Part shown: positions 1 through 7,678 of the stretch, one piece after another | How the letters are laid out: each line of letters opens with the position of its first letter | Numbering within the stretch: the first letter of the stretch is position 1 | Origin: Chromatiaceae bacterium | GTDB lineage: Bacteria > Pseudomonadota > Gammaproteobacteria > Chromatiales > Chromatiaceae | Assembly: GCA_012962365.1 (NCBI GenBank) | Contig: DTXR01000377.1 | Span: 1-10,624 of the forward strand | Direction: 5' to 3' | DNA length: 10,624 nt | Position numbers and translations under genes: made by a program | The notes under the pieces: generated by a model | What the model saw: only the letters and a program-made list of their open reading frames with translations | What the model was told of the DNA's origin: nothing | Database searches by the model: none

Positions 1-51
1 GTACTTCACAATCCACTCAAGCAGACTGCTTCGTTCATCTTTAGCGGACAT
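1..51 (-). CDS. 5' end of an unidentified FliA-driven gene (partial)
   Basis: An ATG at 49-51 on the minus strand opens a reading frame that runs off the window edge after 17 codons, reading MSAKDERSSLLEWIVKY. It is preceded by an AGAGGA Shine-Dalgarno match (59-64) 7 nt upstream, and by a sigma-28 promoter at 94-120, which gives a leader of about 35 nt. The hydrophilic start followed by LLEWIVKY does not look like a signal peptide and is not the conserved flagellin N-terminus. The family cannot be recognised from 17 residues. By inference from its promoter it belongs to the late flagellar/chemotaxis regulon. It is separated from flgL by a terminator, so it is its own transcription unit. Confidence 0.72.
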   Translation of the reverse strand, partial: MSAKDERSSLLEWIVKY

Positions 52-93
52 ATCTTTTTCCTCTGAGGGAGATAATTACCGCTTCCATCTTTT

Positions 94-120
94 TTATCGT
101 CTGATGCGCAGAAAACTTTA
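94..120 (-). promoter_or_regulatory. sigma-28 (FliA) promoter for the left-edge gene
   Basis: On the minus strand the sequence reads TAAAGTTT (113-120), an 11-nt spacer (102-112), then GACGATAA (94-101). The known FliA consensus is TAAAGTTT-N11-GCCGATAA, so only one base of the 16 core positions differs and the spacer length is exact. Transcription would start near position 87, about 35 nt ahead of the ATG at 49-51. It lies between the flgL terminator and the SD of the next gene, which is the expected place for an independent promoter. Confidence 0.88.
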
Positions 121-158
121 GTCATTTTTTCAATGGCAGGATCACGCAGAATCAGGAC

Positions 159-189
159 AAAAAAACGGAAGTCCCCGGGGGAACCTCCG
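159..189 (-). terminator. Rho-independent terminator after flgL
   Basis: On the minus strand a GC-rich hairpin (189 to 166; arms CGGAGGTTCC and GGACTTCCG-type, two G-T wobbles, CCCG-like tight loop) is followed directly by seven T residues (165 to 159). It starts about 28 nt past the flgL stop codon, so it closes the flg operon before the next promoter. Confidence 0.87.
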
Positions 190-216
190 CAACAGGAGTG
201 TGTTCCGAAAAAGCTG

Positions 217-1119
217 TTACAGGTAGTTGAAAAGCGACAACCCCTCCACTTTCATGAAGCTTTGCTGGGAGGCCTGAAGGATCAGTTGCTGTTGCTGCAG
301 GCGACTGACCGCCTCGCCGTAATCCAGATCTTCCAGTATGGAACGATTCTGTTCCATTACCAGGCCAAAAGAATCGTTGATGCCACGCTGGTTTTCGATA
401 GCATTCATGCGTCCACCGATTTTGGTGCGCACGGTTTGAATCTGATCCATGGCATTATCGAGCGCAGTCAGCGTTGTACCTGATGGCGTGTTGTTGTCCA
501 GATCGGTGATGAAATCATTCAGGATACTGAATGCATCGGTAATTCCGCCATTGCCGTCATCTATCCCCATGTAGACACTGCTTCCGGGGTCATTTGTGGC
601 GACATGCCGCGCACTGCCGATCTGCATCAACCTTTGCCCCTGATCACCCTGGTAGGTAAAGTTGCCTGCTCCATCATCCACAAAAGCCGGCACATCGGTT
701 CGGTAGCCACCGAAGATTGTTTCACCATTGGTGTCAGTGGCGTTCGCCATGGACAGCAGGCCAGCCAGGTGTTCACGTGCTTCGGTGGCAATCGCCTGCC
801 TGTCACCGGCACTAAGAGAACCATTGACTGCACGCACGGCCAGTTCACGCACCCGTTGCAATATATCGCCAGAACTTTCGAGGACATTCTCCTCACGCCG
901 CAGCCGTGATTCGGCCGCATCTCCGTTGCGCTGATACTGGCTTACAGCAGACAGCAGCTGATCCAGCTCCAGAACCCGCGTAGCCGCCCCCGGGTCATCA
1001 CTCGGGGCAAGCATGCGCTGCCCTGTCGCGAGCTGCAACTGGGTTTTGGACAGCGTGGACTGGTTGTTGAGCATGGCATTTACGCCCTGCCGATACCATT
1101 GGCCCGTGGATATACGCAT
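217..1119 (-). CDS. flgL: Flagellar hook-associated protein 3 FlgL (HAP3)
   Basis: FlgL forms the second of two junction layers between hook and flagellin filament. It is exported by the flagellar type III system. The 300-residue product starts MRISTGQWYRQGVNAMLNNQ and has the flagellin-type N-terminal coiled region with the TGQRMLAPSDDP segment (residues 32-43), a short variable middle (about 140-220), and a C-terminal helical part ending in GLSLFNYL. This length is close to the enterobacterial protein (about 317). The start ATG has the SD AAGGAGA 6 nt upstream, lying inside the last codons of flgK; only 3 nt separate the two genes, so they are probably translationally coupled. A terminator follows. 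No signal peptide is seen, as expected for a type III substrate. Confidence 0.96.
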   Translation of the reverse strand: MRISTGQWYRQGVNAMLNNQSTLSKTQLQLATGQRMLAPSDDPGAATRVLELDQLLSAVSQYQRNGDAAESRLRREENVLESSGDILQRVRELAVRAVNGSLSAGDRQAIATEAREHLAGLLSMANATDTNGETIFGGYRTDVPAFVDDGAGNFTYQGDQGQRLMQIGSARHVATNDPGSSVYMGIDDGNGGITDAFSILNDFITDLDNNTPSGTTLTALDNAMDQIQTVRTKIGGRMNAIENQRGINDSFGLVMEQNRSILEDLDYGEAVSRLQQQQLILQASQQSFMKVEGLSLFNYL

Positions 1120-1122
1120 GGT

Positions 1123-3096
1123 TTATCTCCTTACTGCGCCAAGCAGTGTGTCAAACAATTCGTTCGCGACCGCTATCATCTGCGCTGCAGCCTGATAGGA
1201 CTGCTGAAACTTGACCAGGTTGGCCGCTTCTTCATCCAGGTTGACCCCGGAAATGGCGTCGCTGGCGTTCTGAGAACGCTCCAGCAATTGTTGGTGGGCA
1301 TTGCTGGCCAATTCCGCCTGTCTGGTCGCCGTACCTGCTTCAGAGACGAGGCCACGATAGACATCAGAAAAACTTTCGCTGCCATTCCCCATAACCTTGC
1401 CGGTCAGCACCTCACCCAGCGCCAGTGCATTGCGATTGTCGCCATCTCCATTGCTGTTGTAACCCACGGTAAATTCATCTCCCGCCGCTGGATTGCCGGT
1501 GATGCGCATTTCGTAACCATAGTCCAGCCCACCGGGCGTTGGAAACAGGTCGGCACCTGTTGCCGGATCATACCCACTGACTGTTTCCAGTAAGGCCGGA
1601 GATGCGGGTGTGCTGTTGTCGTACACTTCATAAGTCGTGGCGCTGGTAAAGCGAATCATCAGCGGTGGCGTCAGGCTGCCCGGCGTGGTCTGAAAAGCCG
1701 GATTGCTGATATCAGTGACGTTCCCGGCACTGATCACGCCGGAACCCGTATTCGTGCTTTCCGCACTGCTGAGTATGGGGGATGCAGCAGCAACCCGGGA
1801 AGGATCATTGATCAGCATTTGCAGGGATTGCGCTCCGGTACGTGTGGGCTGGATGACAAAGGTATCCCCGCTGGCGGCTGCAGCATCAACCGTGATACGC
1901 AGGCCATCCACAATGAAAGGATCTCCCGCTGAACCCGATCCACTCATGGTCAGCTGCTCACCGGTATCAGCACGACTGATGGACCAGGCTGAACCATCAT
2001 ACTGTAGCTTGTAGTTGGCACCTGTAATCTGGCCTACATCATCCCAGGAAACCGCCAGGCTGCTGGTAACACCAGGGTAACTGTCCCATTGAGGATCGGG
2101 AACGGAGAAAAAGGCCTGCCCCAGTTCTCCGTTAAGGTCGATACCACGCTCATGCTGTGCATTGAAGAACTCACCCATGCCTATTGCAACACGCCCCAAT
2201 TCATTTGCCGCCGGTTCGAGCACGCGTTCCCTGAAGCCGAGCAGCCCGCCGATTTTTCCACCGGATAGCTGATCCGTGATGGGCACCGGATCATTCCCCC
2301 CGGTCTGCAGCGCAATTTGCAGCGGCGCATGCACACCTGCGCCGCGATAGGTCGCCAGCTGGGTCGTGCGGTCACTGACAACCAGCGCCTGACCGGTGCC
2401 AACCATGACATTGAGGGAGCCGTCATCCTGCATCATGGTGGTAACTGAGACATGCTCTGCGAGTTCACGTACGAGCTGATCCCGCTGATCCAAAAGATCA
2501 TTCGGCGGCTGCTGATCTGCGACACCATAGGCCAATACAATCTTGTTGTTGAGATCGGCTATGGACGAAGTAATGCGATTGACATCAGTAACACTGGCTT
2601 TCAGGTCACTGTTGACCTGTGCATCCATGTCATCCAGCCAGCCACCCAGGGAATGAAAGCGATCCACAAGTCCGTGCGCTTCGCTGATCATGGCCTGCCG
2701 CGCAGCAGTGGAACCCGGATCGTTGGTCAAGTCCTGTACCGCGCTGTAGAACCGCGCCATGGCGGTAGACAGACCCGCATCCGGGTCTGCCAGCACATTA
2801 TCGATCTGTGTGGCGTAATTGTGCAGCGTCTGAAATTCTGAGGTCGATGCGGTGTAGTTGCGCACCTGACTGTCCACGAAAGCATCGTAATAGCGCTTGA
2901 CCGAATCCGTGCGCACGCCCGTGCCTATATACCCATAGCCCGTATATTGCGGCGTAGAAGAAACCAAATCTACACGCTGGCGGCTGTATCCGGGCGTGTT
3001 GGCATTGGCAATATTGTGGCCTGTGGTGTTGAGCGCGCGCTGAAAGGCCTGCAATGCAGATGTGCCGATACCGAGCAGGCTTCCATTGGTGGTCAT
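1123..3096 (-). CDS. flgK: Flagellar hook-associated protein 1 FlgK (HAP1)
   Basis: FlgK is the junction protein that sits directly on the hook. The 657-residue product has the typical N-terminal rod/hook-family signature NTTGHNIANANTPGYSRQRV (residues 23-42) and the conserved C-terminal helix, with NLVKFQQSYQAAAQMIAVANELFDTLL near the end. The region from about residue 330 to 560 is a low-conservation Gly/Ser/Thr/Asp-rich stretch corresponding to surface domains; it makes the protein roughly 110 residues longer than E. coli FlgK (547), comparable to the larger pseudomonad forms. The start ATG follows the SD AGGAGA (3103-3108) with 6 nt spacing, and a perfect hairpin stands just before it. 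Expression is probably raised by the sigma-28 promoter at 3309-3335 in addition to read-through from flgJ. flgL follows after 3 nt. Confidence 0.97.
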   Translation of the reverse strand: MTTNGSLLGIGTSALQAFQRALNTTGHNIANANTPGYSRQRVDLVSSTPQYTGYGYIGTGVRTDSVKRYYDAFVDSQVRNYTASTSEFQTLHNYATQIDNVLADPDAGLSTAMARFYSAVQDLTNDPGSTAARQAMISEAHGLVDRFHSLGGWLDDMDAQVNSDLKASVTDVNRITSSIADLNNKIVLAYGVADQQPPNDLLDQRDQLVRELAEHVSVTTMMQDDGSLNVMVGTGQALVVSDRTTQLATYRGAGVHAPLQIALQTGGNDPVPITDQLSGGKIGGLLGFRERVLEPAANELGRVAIGMGEFFNAQHERGIDLNGELGQAFFSVPDPQWDSYPGVTSSLAVSWDDVGQITGANYKLQYDGSAWSISRADTGEQLTMSGSGSAGDPFIVDGLRITVDAAAASGDTFVIQPTRTGAQSLQMLINDPSRVAAASPILSSAESTNTGSGVISAGNVTDISNPAFQTTPGSLTPPLMIRFTSATTYEVYDNSTPASPALLETVSGYDPATGADLFPTPGGLDYGYEMRITGNPAAGDEFTVGYNSNGDGDNRNALALGEVLTGKVMGNGSESFSDVYRGLVSEAGTATRQAELASNAHQQLLERSQNASDAISGVNLDEEAANLVKFQQSYQAAAQMIAVANELFDTLLGAVRR

Positions 3097-3099
3097 TTC

Positions 3100-3288
3100 C
3101 TATCTCCTGTTTCTTCCGGTGCGCTGAATGCGCACCGGAACCGGCGTCAAACAAACACCATGAGCGCCGGCATCTGTTATCCGATTGCCAAAAAACCGCG
3201 AAAACAAAGCTCTCAGTGTTTCCAGATGCCTTTTCAAACTGTTCATATCACTTTCTCCAGCCGCCGATTCCCCTTTGCTTCTGTCCAT
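3100..3288 (-). CDS. Small basic ORF between FliA promoter and flgK, unrecognised
   Basis: A 62-codon frame starts at an ATG (3286-3288) with a textbook SD, GGGAGG (3295-3300), 6 nt upstream, and ends with TAG (3100-3102) 3 nt before the flgK ATG. It is the first frame in the transcript expected from the sigma-28 promoter at 3309-3335. A second in-frame ATG at codon 15 also has an SD-like GGAG 8 nt ahead, giving a 48-residue alternative beginning MNSLKRHLETLRALFSRFFG. That segment could form a basic amphipathic helix; the tail PVPVRIQRTGRNRR is very basic. No signal peptide or known domain is visible. It is too short and unlike FlgN or FlgM to be either. It may be a real small protein, a leader peptide that couples translation to flgK, or a non-coding leader with chance signals. 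Confidence 0.45.
   Translation of the reverse strand: MDRSKGESAAGESDMNSLKRHLETLRALFSRFFGNRITDAGAHGVCLTPVPVRIQRTGRNRR
3114..3140 (-). repeat. Perfect hairpin just upstream of flgK SD
   Basis: Two 11-nt perfectly complementary arms (TTCCGGTGCGC and GCGCACCGGAA) enclose a 5-nt loop. On the transcript the structure ends 5 nt before the AGGAGA SD of flgK (3103-3108). No T-run follows, so it is not a classical terminator. It overlaps codons near the 3' end of the small ORF at 3100-3288. Possible roles are 5'-end protection of a flgKL message after processing, or modulation of flgK initiation by ribosomes leaving the small ORF; both are inference. Confidence 0.8.
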
Positions 3289-3308
3289 CGTCAACCTCCC
3301 TGACGAGC

Positions 3309-3335
3309 CTATCGGCAGCACGCAAATGAACTTTA
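3309..3335 (-). promoter_or_regulatory. sigma-28 (FliA) promoter for flgKL
   Basis: On the minus strand TAAAGTTC (3328-3335), an exact 11-nt spacer (3317-3327) and GCCGATAG (3309-3316) match the FliA consensus TAAAGTTT-N11-GCCGATAA except for the last base of each box. The start site would fall near 3302, directly ahead of the SD of the small ORF at 3100-3288. It lies 17 bp after the flgJ stop, in the only large gap of the cluster. A FliA promoter for flgKL is established in enteric bacteria, and this location fits the same late boost. Confidence 0.87.
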
Positions 3336-3351
3336 GAAAAATTTCTATCCG

Positions 3352-4266
3352 CTATCCTGCCTTCAGCTGGCTCACCACGCTGGCGAAACGGTCACTGCTC
3401 ATGATGCCCTGGATCTTTTCTGCATAATGGGGATCGGTTGCGTAACCCGCATCCTGCAACTCCCGTAAAAAGCGCTGGGGATCATTCACATGCTTCAAGG
3501 CCGTCTCATAGCGGGGGTTGTTCTTCAGAAAAGCCACATAGTCCTCCATGCTGTTTTCTGTGGAATCATAGGCACGGAAACTGGCTTGCTCGCGTACCGC
3601 CACATGCTCCCTGTATTCCAAGGTCTGAACACTGACTTTCTCTCCCCGCCAGCTGGCGTCGGCCTTTATGCCAAAGAGATTCATGCTGCTGCCCTGCGAA
3701 CCATCCGGCATTTTTTTCCCCCAACCGGTTTCCAGGGCCGCCTGGGCAATCAGCACCTCCGGGGTTATTCCCAGTTTGTCGGCCACTTTTTGCGCTGCGG
3801 GCCACAGATCCTGGATAAAGGCTTCGGGACTCTCGGGTGACCATTTGATCTGTGGGGCGGCCCTTTCGGCGGCATCGGCTCGCTCCGCCCCATCAATCAC
3901 TGCCTGTTGCACACTGACAGGCTTGCGATTGAGTAGCGAAAGACCGTCTGTGGCCACTTCCTCCGGCCCGGCTCCGAGCTGTTGCTCGAATATCTTTGCC
4001 AGTCCCATTCCCTTGTTATTGGCCAGATCCAAAGCAATCTGCTGATCGAACATCTGCTGATAGAAACGTATCTCGTCACTGTCTCCACCTTCTCCGACGC
4101 TACCGGCATCCCGCATGGATTTGAGCATGATCTGAATGAACATGGCCTCGAACTGACGAGCCACTTCTTTGCGCGCTTCTGGAGATTGCTTGCGAGCACC
4201 GGCCTTGAGCTCAGCCAGCCCGCTGAAGTCATTGTAGATTCCCGCCTTGCTCAGATGACTGTTCAT
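3352..4266 (-). CDS. flgJ: Rod cap protein and peptidoglycan hydrolase FlgJ
   Basis: FlgJ acts in the periplasm: its N-terminal half caps and scaffolds the growing rod, and its C-terminal half opens the peptidoglycan so the rod can pass. The 304-residue product has the rod-binding part at about residues 30-97 (RQFEAMFIQIMLKSMRDA) and a glucosaminidase-type domain from about 148 to 304. ALETGWG (177-183) holds the presumed catalytic Glu179, with NLFGIK (196-201) and YATDPHYAEKI (275-285) also typical. Both domains in one chain is the usual beta/gammaproteobacterial form; alphaproteobacteria generally lack the hydrolase half. There is no signal peptide, as expected for type III export. The SD GGGAGGG overlaps the 13-nt gap after flgI. 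It is the last gene before the 255-bp break preceding flgK. Confidence 0.97.
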   Translation of the reverse strand: MNSHLSKAGIYNDFSGLAELKAGARKQSPEARKEVARQFEAMFIQIMLKSMRDAGSVGEGGDSDEIRFYQQMFDQQIALDLANNKGMGLAKIFEQQLGAGPEEVATDGLSLLNRKPVSVQQAVIDGAERADAAERAAPQIKWSPESPEAFIQDLWPAAQKVADKLGITPEVLIAQAALETGWGKKMPDGSQGSSMNLFGIKADASWRGEKVSVQTLEYREHVAVREQASFRAYDSTENSMEDYVAFLKNNPRYETALKHVNDPQRFLRELQDAGYATDPHYAEKIQGIMSSDRFASVVSQLKAG

Positions 4267-4279
4267 GCTGGCCCTCCCA

Positions 4280-5386
4280 TCAGATGACGATCAGCTCTGC
4301 CCGCAGGGCGCCCGCTTCCTTCAGGGCTTCCAGAATGGCCACCAGGTCGCCTGGAGCGGCACCCACCTGATTTACTGCCTGCACAATATCGTTCAGGCTG
4401 ACACCGGGCTTGAACAGGAACATGCGCGCATCTTCCTGGGTGACCTGCACATTGGATTGCGGCACCACTTCCGTCGAACCTACTCGGGCGAAAGGTGCCG
4501 GCTGGCTGACTGCGGTCTCCTCGGAAATCGTCACCACCAGCGTGCCATGGGCCACTGCAGCGGGCATCACACGCACATGGGCACCGATAACGATGGTTCC
4601 CGTACGTGAATTGATGACCACGCGTGCCGGTGCTTCCCCGGGTTCGAGGGTGACATTTTCCAGAATGGAAAGAAAACCCACTTTTTGCGAAGGATCGGAA
4701 GGCGCACGTACCTCAACGGAAGCCCCATCCAGCGCCTTGGCCGTCCCCTCTCCAATCAGGGCGTTGATTGCCTTCACCACCCGGTGGGCGGTAGTGAAAT
4801 CTGCGGTATGCAGGTTGAGTACGAGCTTGTTTGAACGTGCAAAGGGGTTGGGAACTGCACGCTCCACCGTGGCGCCATTGGGGATACGCCCCACGCTGGG
4901 AACATTCACAGTCACCTTGGAGCCGTCGCTGCCTTCCACACCAAGACCACCGACCACCAGGTTTCCCTGTGCAATGGCATATACGTTGCCATCGGCACCC
5001 TTCAGGGGGGCCATCAGCAGGGTGCCGCCACGCAGGCTCTTCGCATTGCCCAGAGAAGACACCGTGATATCGATGGACTGCCCCGGTTTGGCAAACGGCG
5101 GCAGGTTGGCGCTGATCATCACCGCAGCCACGTTTTTCGGCTTGGGATTCACACCGGGAGGAATGACAACGCCCAACTGCGCCAGCATGCTCTTGAGACT
5201 TTGCGCCGTAAACTGGGTCTGGCTGGTCTTGTCGCCAGTACCGTCCAGCCCCACGACCAGGCCATACCCGATCAATTGATTCTCACGTACCCCGGCCACG
5301 GAGGTGATGTCCTTGATACGCTCCGCCTGTGCGGGCACCACCAGAAGAGCCACGACCAGCAATAGCGCCACTGAAACTGTTTTCAT
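4280..5386 (-). CDS. flgI: Flagellar P-ring protein FlgI
   Basis: FlgI builds the P-ring around the rod in the peptidoglycan layer. I chose the ATG at 5384-5386, giving 368 residues. From there the protein opens with a clean Sec signal peptide, [21 protein letters not shown], with cleavage likely before ERIKDI, and an AAAAGG-type SD stands 7 nt upstream. An in-frame ATG at 5405-5407 would add seven residues (MAGKGKN) but has no SD. The mature part carries family-typical [54 protein letters not shown] and [15 protein letters not shown]. Length agrees with E. coli FlgI (365). No cysteine is present anywhere, unlike E. coli FlgI, whose intramolecular disulfide depends on the Dsb system. Only about 22 nt separate it from the flgH stop. 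Confidence 0.96.
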   Translation of the reverse strand: MKTVSVALLLVVALLVVPAQAERIKDITSVAGVRENQLIGYGLVVGLDGTGDKTSQTQFTAQSLKSMLAQLGVVIPPGVNPKPKNVAAVMISANLPPFAKPGQSIDITVSSLGNAKSLRGGTLLMAPLKGADGNVYAIAQGNLVVGGLGVEGSDGSKVTVNVPSVGRIPNGATVERAVPNPFARSNKLVLNLHTADFTTAHRVVKAINALIGEGTAKALDGASVEVRAPSDPSQKVGFLSILENVTLEPGEAPARVVINSRTGTIVIGAHVRVMPAAVAHGTLVVTISEETAVSQPAPFARVGSTEVVPQSNVQVTQEDARMFLFKPGVSLNDIVQAVNQVGAAPGDLVAILEALKEAGALRAELIVI

Positions 5387-5408
5387 ATTCTTGCCTTTTC
5401 CTGCCATA

Positions 5409-6086
5409 TCAGAATGGCATCAATGGACTGAGGAAAAATTCCGTCAGCCAACCCGGTTTGTTGGCCCGGGCCAGGCTGCCCTTACCGCTATACAGGATCT
5501 GCGCATCCGCCACCTTCGTGGACGAGATGGTATTTTCCGGCCCGATATCCATGGGGCGCACGATTCCCCGAATACGAATGAATTCTTCACCGTGATTGAT
5601 GGTGATCCATTTCTCTCCCTGTACCACCAGATTTCCATTGGCAAGAACCTGCGCAACGGTAACCGCAATGCTGCCCTCGAGCTTGTTACTCTGCTTACTG
5701 TCACCTTCGGCTTCGAAGGCGTGATTCGAGCTGACGCTGTTCTCAAGCTCCGGTACCGTTTGACCGAATAGTTTCGGCACACCGATTCCAGACGCCGATG
5801 ATTTGTCCACGGTCGTGTCTGCCTTCTTTTCCGCATTGGTGCGTTCATTGAGTACGATAGTAAGAATATCTCCCACCCGCCGCGCCTTGATGTCTTCGAA
5901 AAGCACCAGTGCGTTTCCGGTCTGATAGATCGCCCCGTTGGATGGCGGAGCGGGGCGCACATAGATAGGCTGCGTGGCGGTGTAACTGGTCTGCTCACCC
6001 CTTTCCGGTATGGCACAGCCACCCAGAAACAGCAGCGTTGACGCCATGCCCAGCAGGCACACTCTGTTTCCCTGTGGAAGAAGCAT
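5409..6086 (-). CDS. flgH: Flagellar L-ring lipoprotein FlgH
   Basis: FlgH forms the L-ring in the outer membrane and pairs with the FlgI P-ring as a bushing for the rod. The 225-residue product begins with a lipoprotein signal, [20 protein letters not shown], followed by the lipobox LGGC with the lipidated cysteine at residue 24. Family features follow: [31 protein letters not shown] (about 51-82), [27 protein letters not shown] (about 138-165), and a C-terminal FFLSPLMPF much like the enteric FFNLSPM end. Asp is not at position +2 (residue 25 is Ala), consistent with Lol transport to the outer membrane. The SD AAGGAGATAAGG overlaps the flgG stop, so coupling is likely. Confidence 0.96.
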   Translation of the reverse strand: MLLPQGNRVCLLGMASTLLFLGGCAIPERGEQTSYTATQPIYVRPAPPSNGAIYQTGNALVLFEDIKARRVGDILTIVLNERTNAEKKADTTVDKSSASGIGVPKLFGQTVPELENSVSSNHAFEAEGDSKQSNKLEGSIAVTVAQVLANGNLVVQGEKWITINHGEEFIRIRGIVRPMDIGPENTISSTKVADAQILYSGKGSLARANKPGWLTEFFLSPLMPF

Positions 6087-6098
6087 GACCTTATCTCC

Positions 6099-6884
6099 TT
6101 ACAGGTTGTTGCTGACGTACTGCAGCATTTGATCTGCGGTGGAAATGGCCTTGGAATTCATCTCATAAGCCCGCTGGGTTTCAATCATATTCACCAGTTC
6201 TTCCACCGTGTTCACGTTGGAGCTTTCCAGGGATCCCTGGATCAGGGTTCCCAGCCCATTCAGTCCGGGGGTACCGACCTGGGGTGAGCCGCTCGCGGCG
6301 GATTCCAGGAACAGATTGTCGCCAATGGCCTGCAGCCCGGCAGAATTGATGAAATCAGCCAGCTGAAGATTACCTACCTGGGTAGGAGTGGAAGAACCCT
6401 GGGATACTACCGAGACGATACCGTCAGAGCCGATGGTAATGCTCTGCGCATCATCAGGAATGCTAATGCCCGGCTGCACAAGGTAGCCCATGGAAGTCAC
6501 GAGTTGCCCTTGGGAATCCATCTGAATGGTGCCATCCCGGGTATAGGCCAGGGATCCATCCGGCATGAGGATCTGAACGAAGCCCCGCCCCTGTATGGCG
6601 ACATCGAGCGCATTACCCGTCTGTACGATATTTCCCTGGGTAAAGAGCTTTTCCGTAGCCACGGTACGAACGCCGGTACCCAGATTCAGCCCGGAAGGCA
6701 GCTGAGTATCCTGCGACGACTGTGCGCCAACCTGCGACAGGTTCTGATAAAGCAGATCAGAAAAGACCGCTCTGGAACGCTTGAAGCCATTGGTGCTAGC
6801 ATTTGCCAGGTTGTTGGAAATATTGGCCATGCGCGTCTGTTGCGCTTCGAGGCCGGTTTTTGCAATCCATAGTGCCGGATTCAT
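6099..6884 (-). CDS. flgG: Distal rod protein FlgG
   Basis: FlgG makes the distal, straight part of the rod that crosses the periplasm to the outer membrane. The 261-residue product starts [20 protein letters not shown] and carries the rod-family motif [21 protein letters not shown] (residues 21-41). The segment [18 protein letters not shown] (46-63) matches the FlgG-specific 18-residue stretch that keeps the rod stiff and is absent from the hook protein. The C-terminus has [28 protein letters not shown], typical of axial proteins. The ATG at 6882-6884 has an AGGAGA SD 6 nt upstream; a longer frame starting at a TTG (6924-6926) overlaps the flgF stop and is not used here. The gap after flgF is 38 nt. 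Confidence 0.97.
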   Translation of the reverse strand: MNPALWIAKTGLEAQQTRMANISNNLANASTNGFKRSRAVFSDLLYQNLSQVGAQSSQDTQLPSGLNLGTGVRTVATEKLFTQGNIVQTGNALDVAIQGRGFVQILMPDGSLAYTRDGTIQMDSQGQLVTSMGYLVQPGISIPDDAQSITIGSDGIVSVVSQGSSTPTQVGNLQLADFINSAGLQAIGDNLFLESAASGSPQVGTPGLNGLGTLIQGSLESSNVNTVEELVNMIETQRAYEMNSKAISTADQMLQYVSNNL

Positions 6885-6922
6885 CTTGTTTCTCCTGTTC
6901 GTTCCGTGCCGTTGTGTATTTA

Positions 6923-7663
6923 TCAACTCATCTGCATCAATTCAGCAGCGGCACGATCATTGTCTTCGGCTGTTTTCATCATCTTGATCTGTGTTTCGAA
7001 CTGGCGGGCAAGCTCTATCATGCGCACCATGGATTCCACGGCGTTCACGTTGCTGGACTCGATCGCCCCGGATACCAGCTGCACCGCGGCATCCGCTTCG
7101 GCCAGCGCACCACCGCGCAACCGCATCAGGCCGTCTTCACCCTTGTTCAGCGCCGAGGGCGACGGATTGACCAGTTTGATCCGATCCACGATGGCCAGGG
7201 CATTGATTCCCTGTCCCAGTGGCTGCACGGTGATGGTGCCATCTGAACCAATATCCAGCTTGCCGTTGGGTGGGACGGCTATCGGGCCACCCTCTCCCAG
7301 AACAGGGTATCCCGCGCCAGTGGTGAGGATGCCGAAACTGTCCACCTGCAGGTCACCGGCCCGGGTATAAGCTTCGCTGCCATCGGGAGCCTGTACGGCA
7401 ATCCACCCTTCCCCCTTGATCGCCACATCCAGCTCCCTGCCCGTGCTCTGAATGGCGCCTCCGCTCAGATCCACACCTGCACCACCGATTGTGGCGTAAA
7501 CACGATCAGGATAGCCCGGACCCTGCACGGGCTGACTGAGAAAGGATTCCATGTCTGCCCGAAAACCCGTAGTGCTGGCATTGGCCAGGTTATTGGTATT
7601 CACCGCCTGGGAAGTCATGATTTCCCGGGCGCCGCTCATGGCGATATAGAGCATGCGATCCAT
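6923..7663 (-). CDS. flgF: Proximal rod protein FlgF
   Basis: FlgF is a proximal rod subunit, exported by the flagellar type III system and placed below FlgG. The 246-residue product (E. coli 251) begins [20 protein letters not shown] and has the axial-family motif [20 protein letters not shown] (residues 22-41), the core motif [45 protein letters not shown], and a C-terminus with [26 protein letters not shown]. An internal ATG at codon 4 is possible, but the first ATG has a GGAG SD (in GGAGTAGG) about 9-10 nt upstream. It lies 15 nt after the flgE stop. Confidence 0.95.
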   Translation of the reverse strand: MDRMLYIAMSGAREIMTSQAVNTNNLANASTTGFRADMESFLSQPVQGPGYPDRVYATIGGAGVDLSGGAIQSTGRELDVAIKGEGWIAVQAPDGSEAYTRAGDLQVDSFGILTTGAGYPVLGEGGPIAVPPNGKLDIGSDGTITVQPLGQGINALAIVDRIKLVNPSPSALNKGEDGLMRLRGGALAEADAAVQLVSGAIESSNVNAVESMVRMIELARQFETQIKMMKTAEDNDRAAAELMQMS

Positions 7664-7678
7664 GATGACCTACTCCGG

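Noticed and set aside
19..31. AAGCAG-A-CTGCTT palindrome
   Set aside because: It lies inside the partial coding region, is short, and can be explained by codon sequence.
133..483. 116-codon plus-strand frame across the flgL terminator
   Set aside because: It runs through the terminator hairpin and the conserved FlgL C-terminus; no SD is present.
1099..1593. 164-codon plus-strand frame antisense to flgK/flgL
   Set aside because: It overlaps the conserved FlgK C-terminus and the FlgL start codon on the other strand, with no SD or known motif.
2452..2841. 129-codon plus-strand frame inside flgK
   Set aside because: It lies fully antisense to a strongly conserved gene, has no SD or promoter, and its composition looks like a reverse-frame shadow.
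6885..6922. GGCACGG in the flgF-flgG gap as a second sigma-54 promoter
   Set aside because: There is no GC dinucleotide at the required -12 spacing, so the match is only to half of the site.
6885..6926. N-terminal extension of FlgG from a TTG at 6924-6926
   Set aside because: It overlaps the flgF stop, lacks an SD and adds residues absent from FlgG proteins, whereas the ATG at 6882-6884 has a strong SD and the conserved start.
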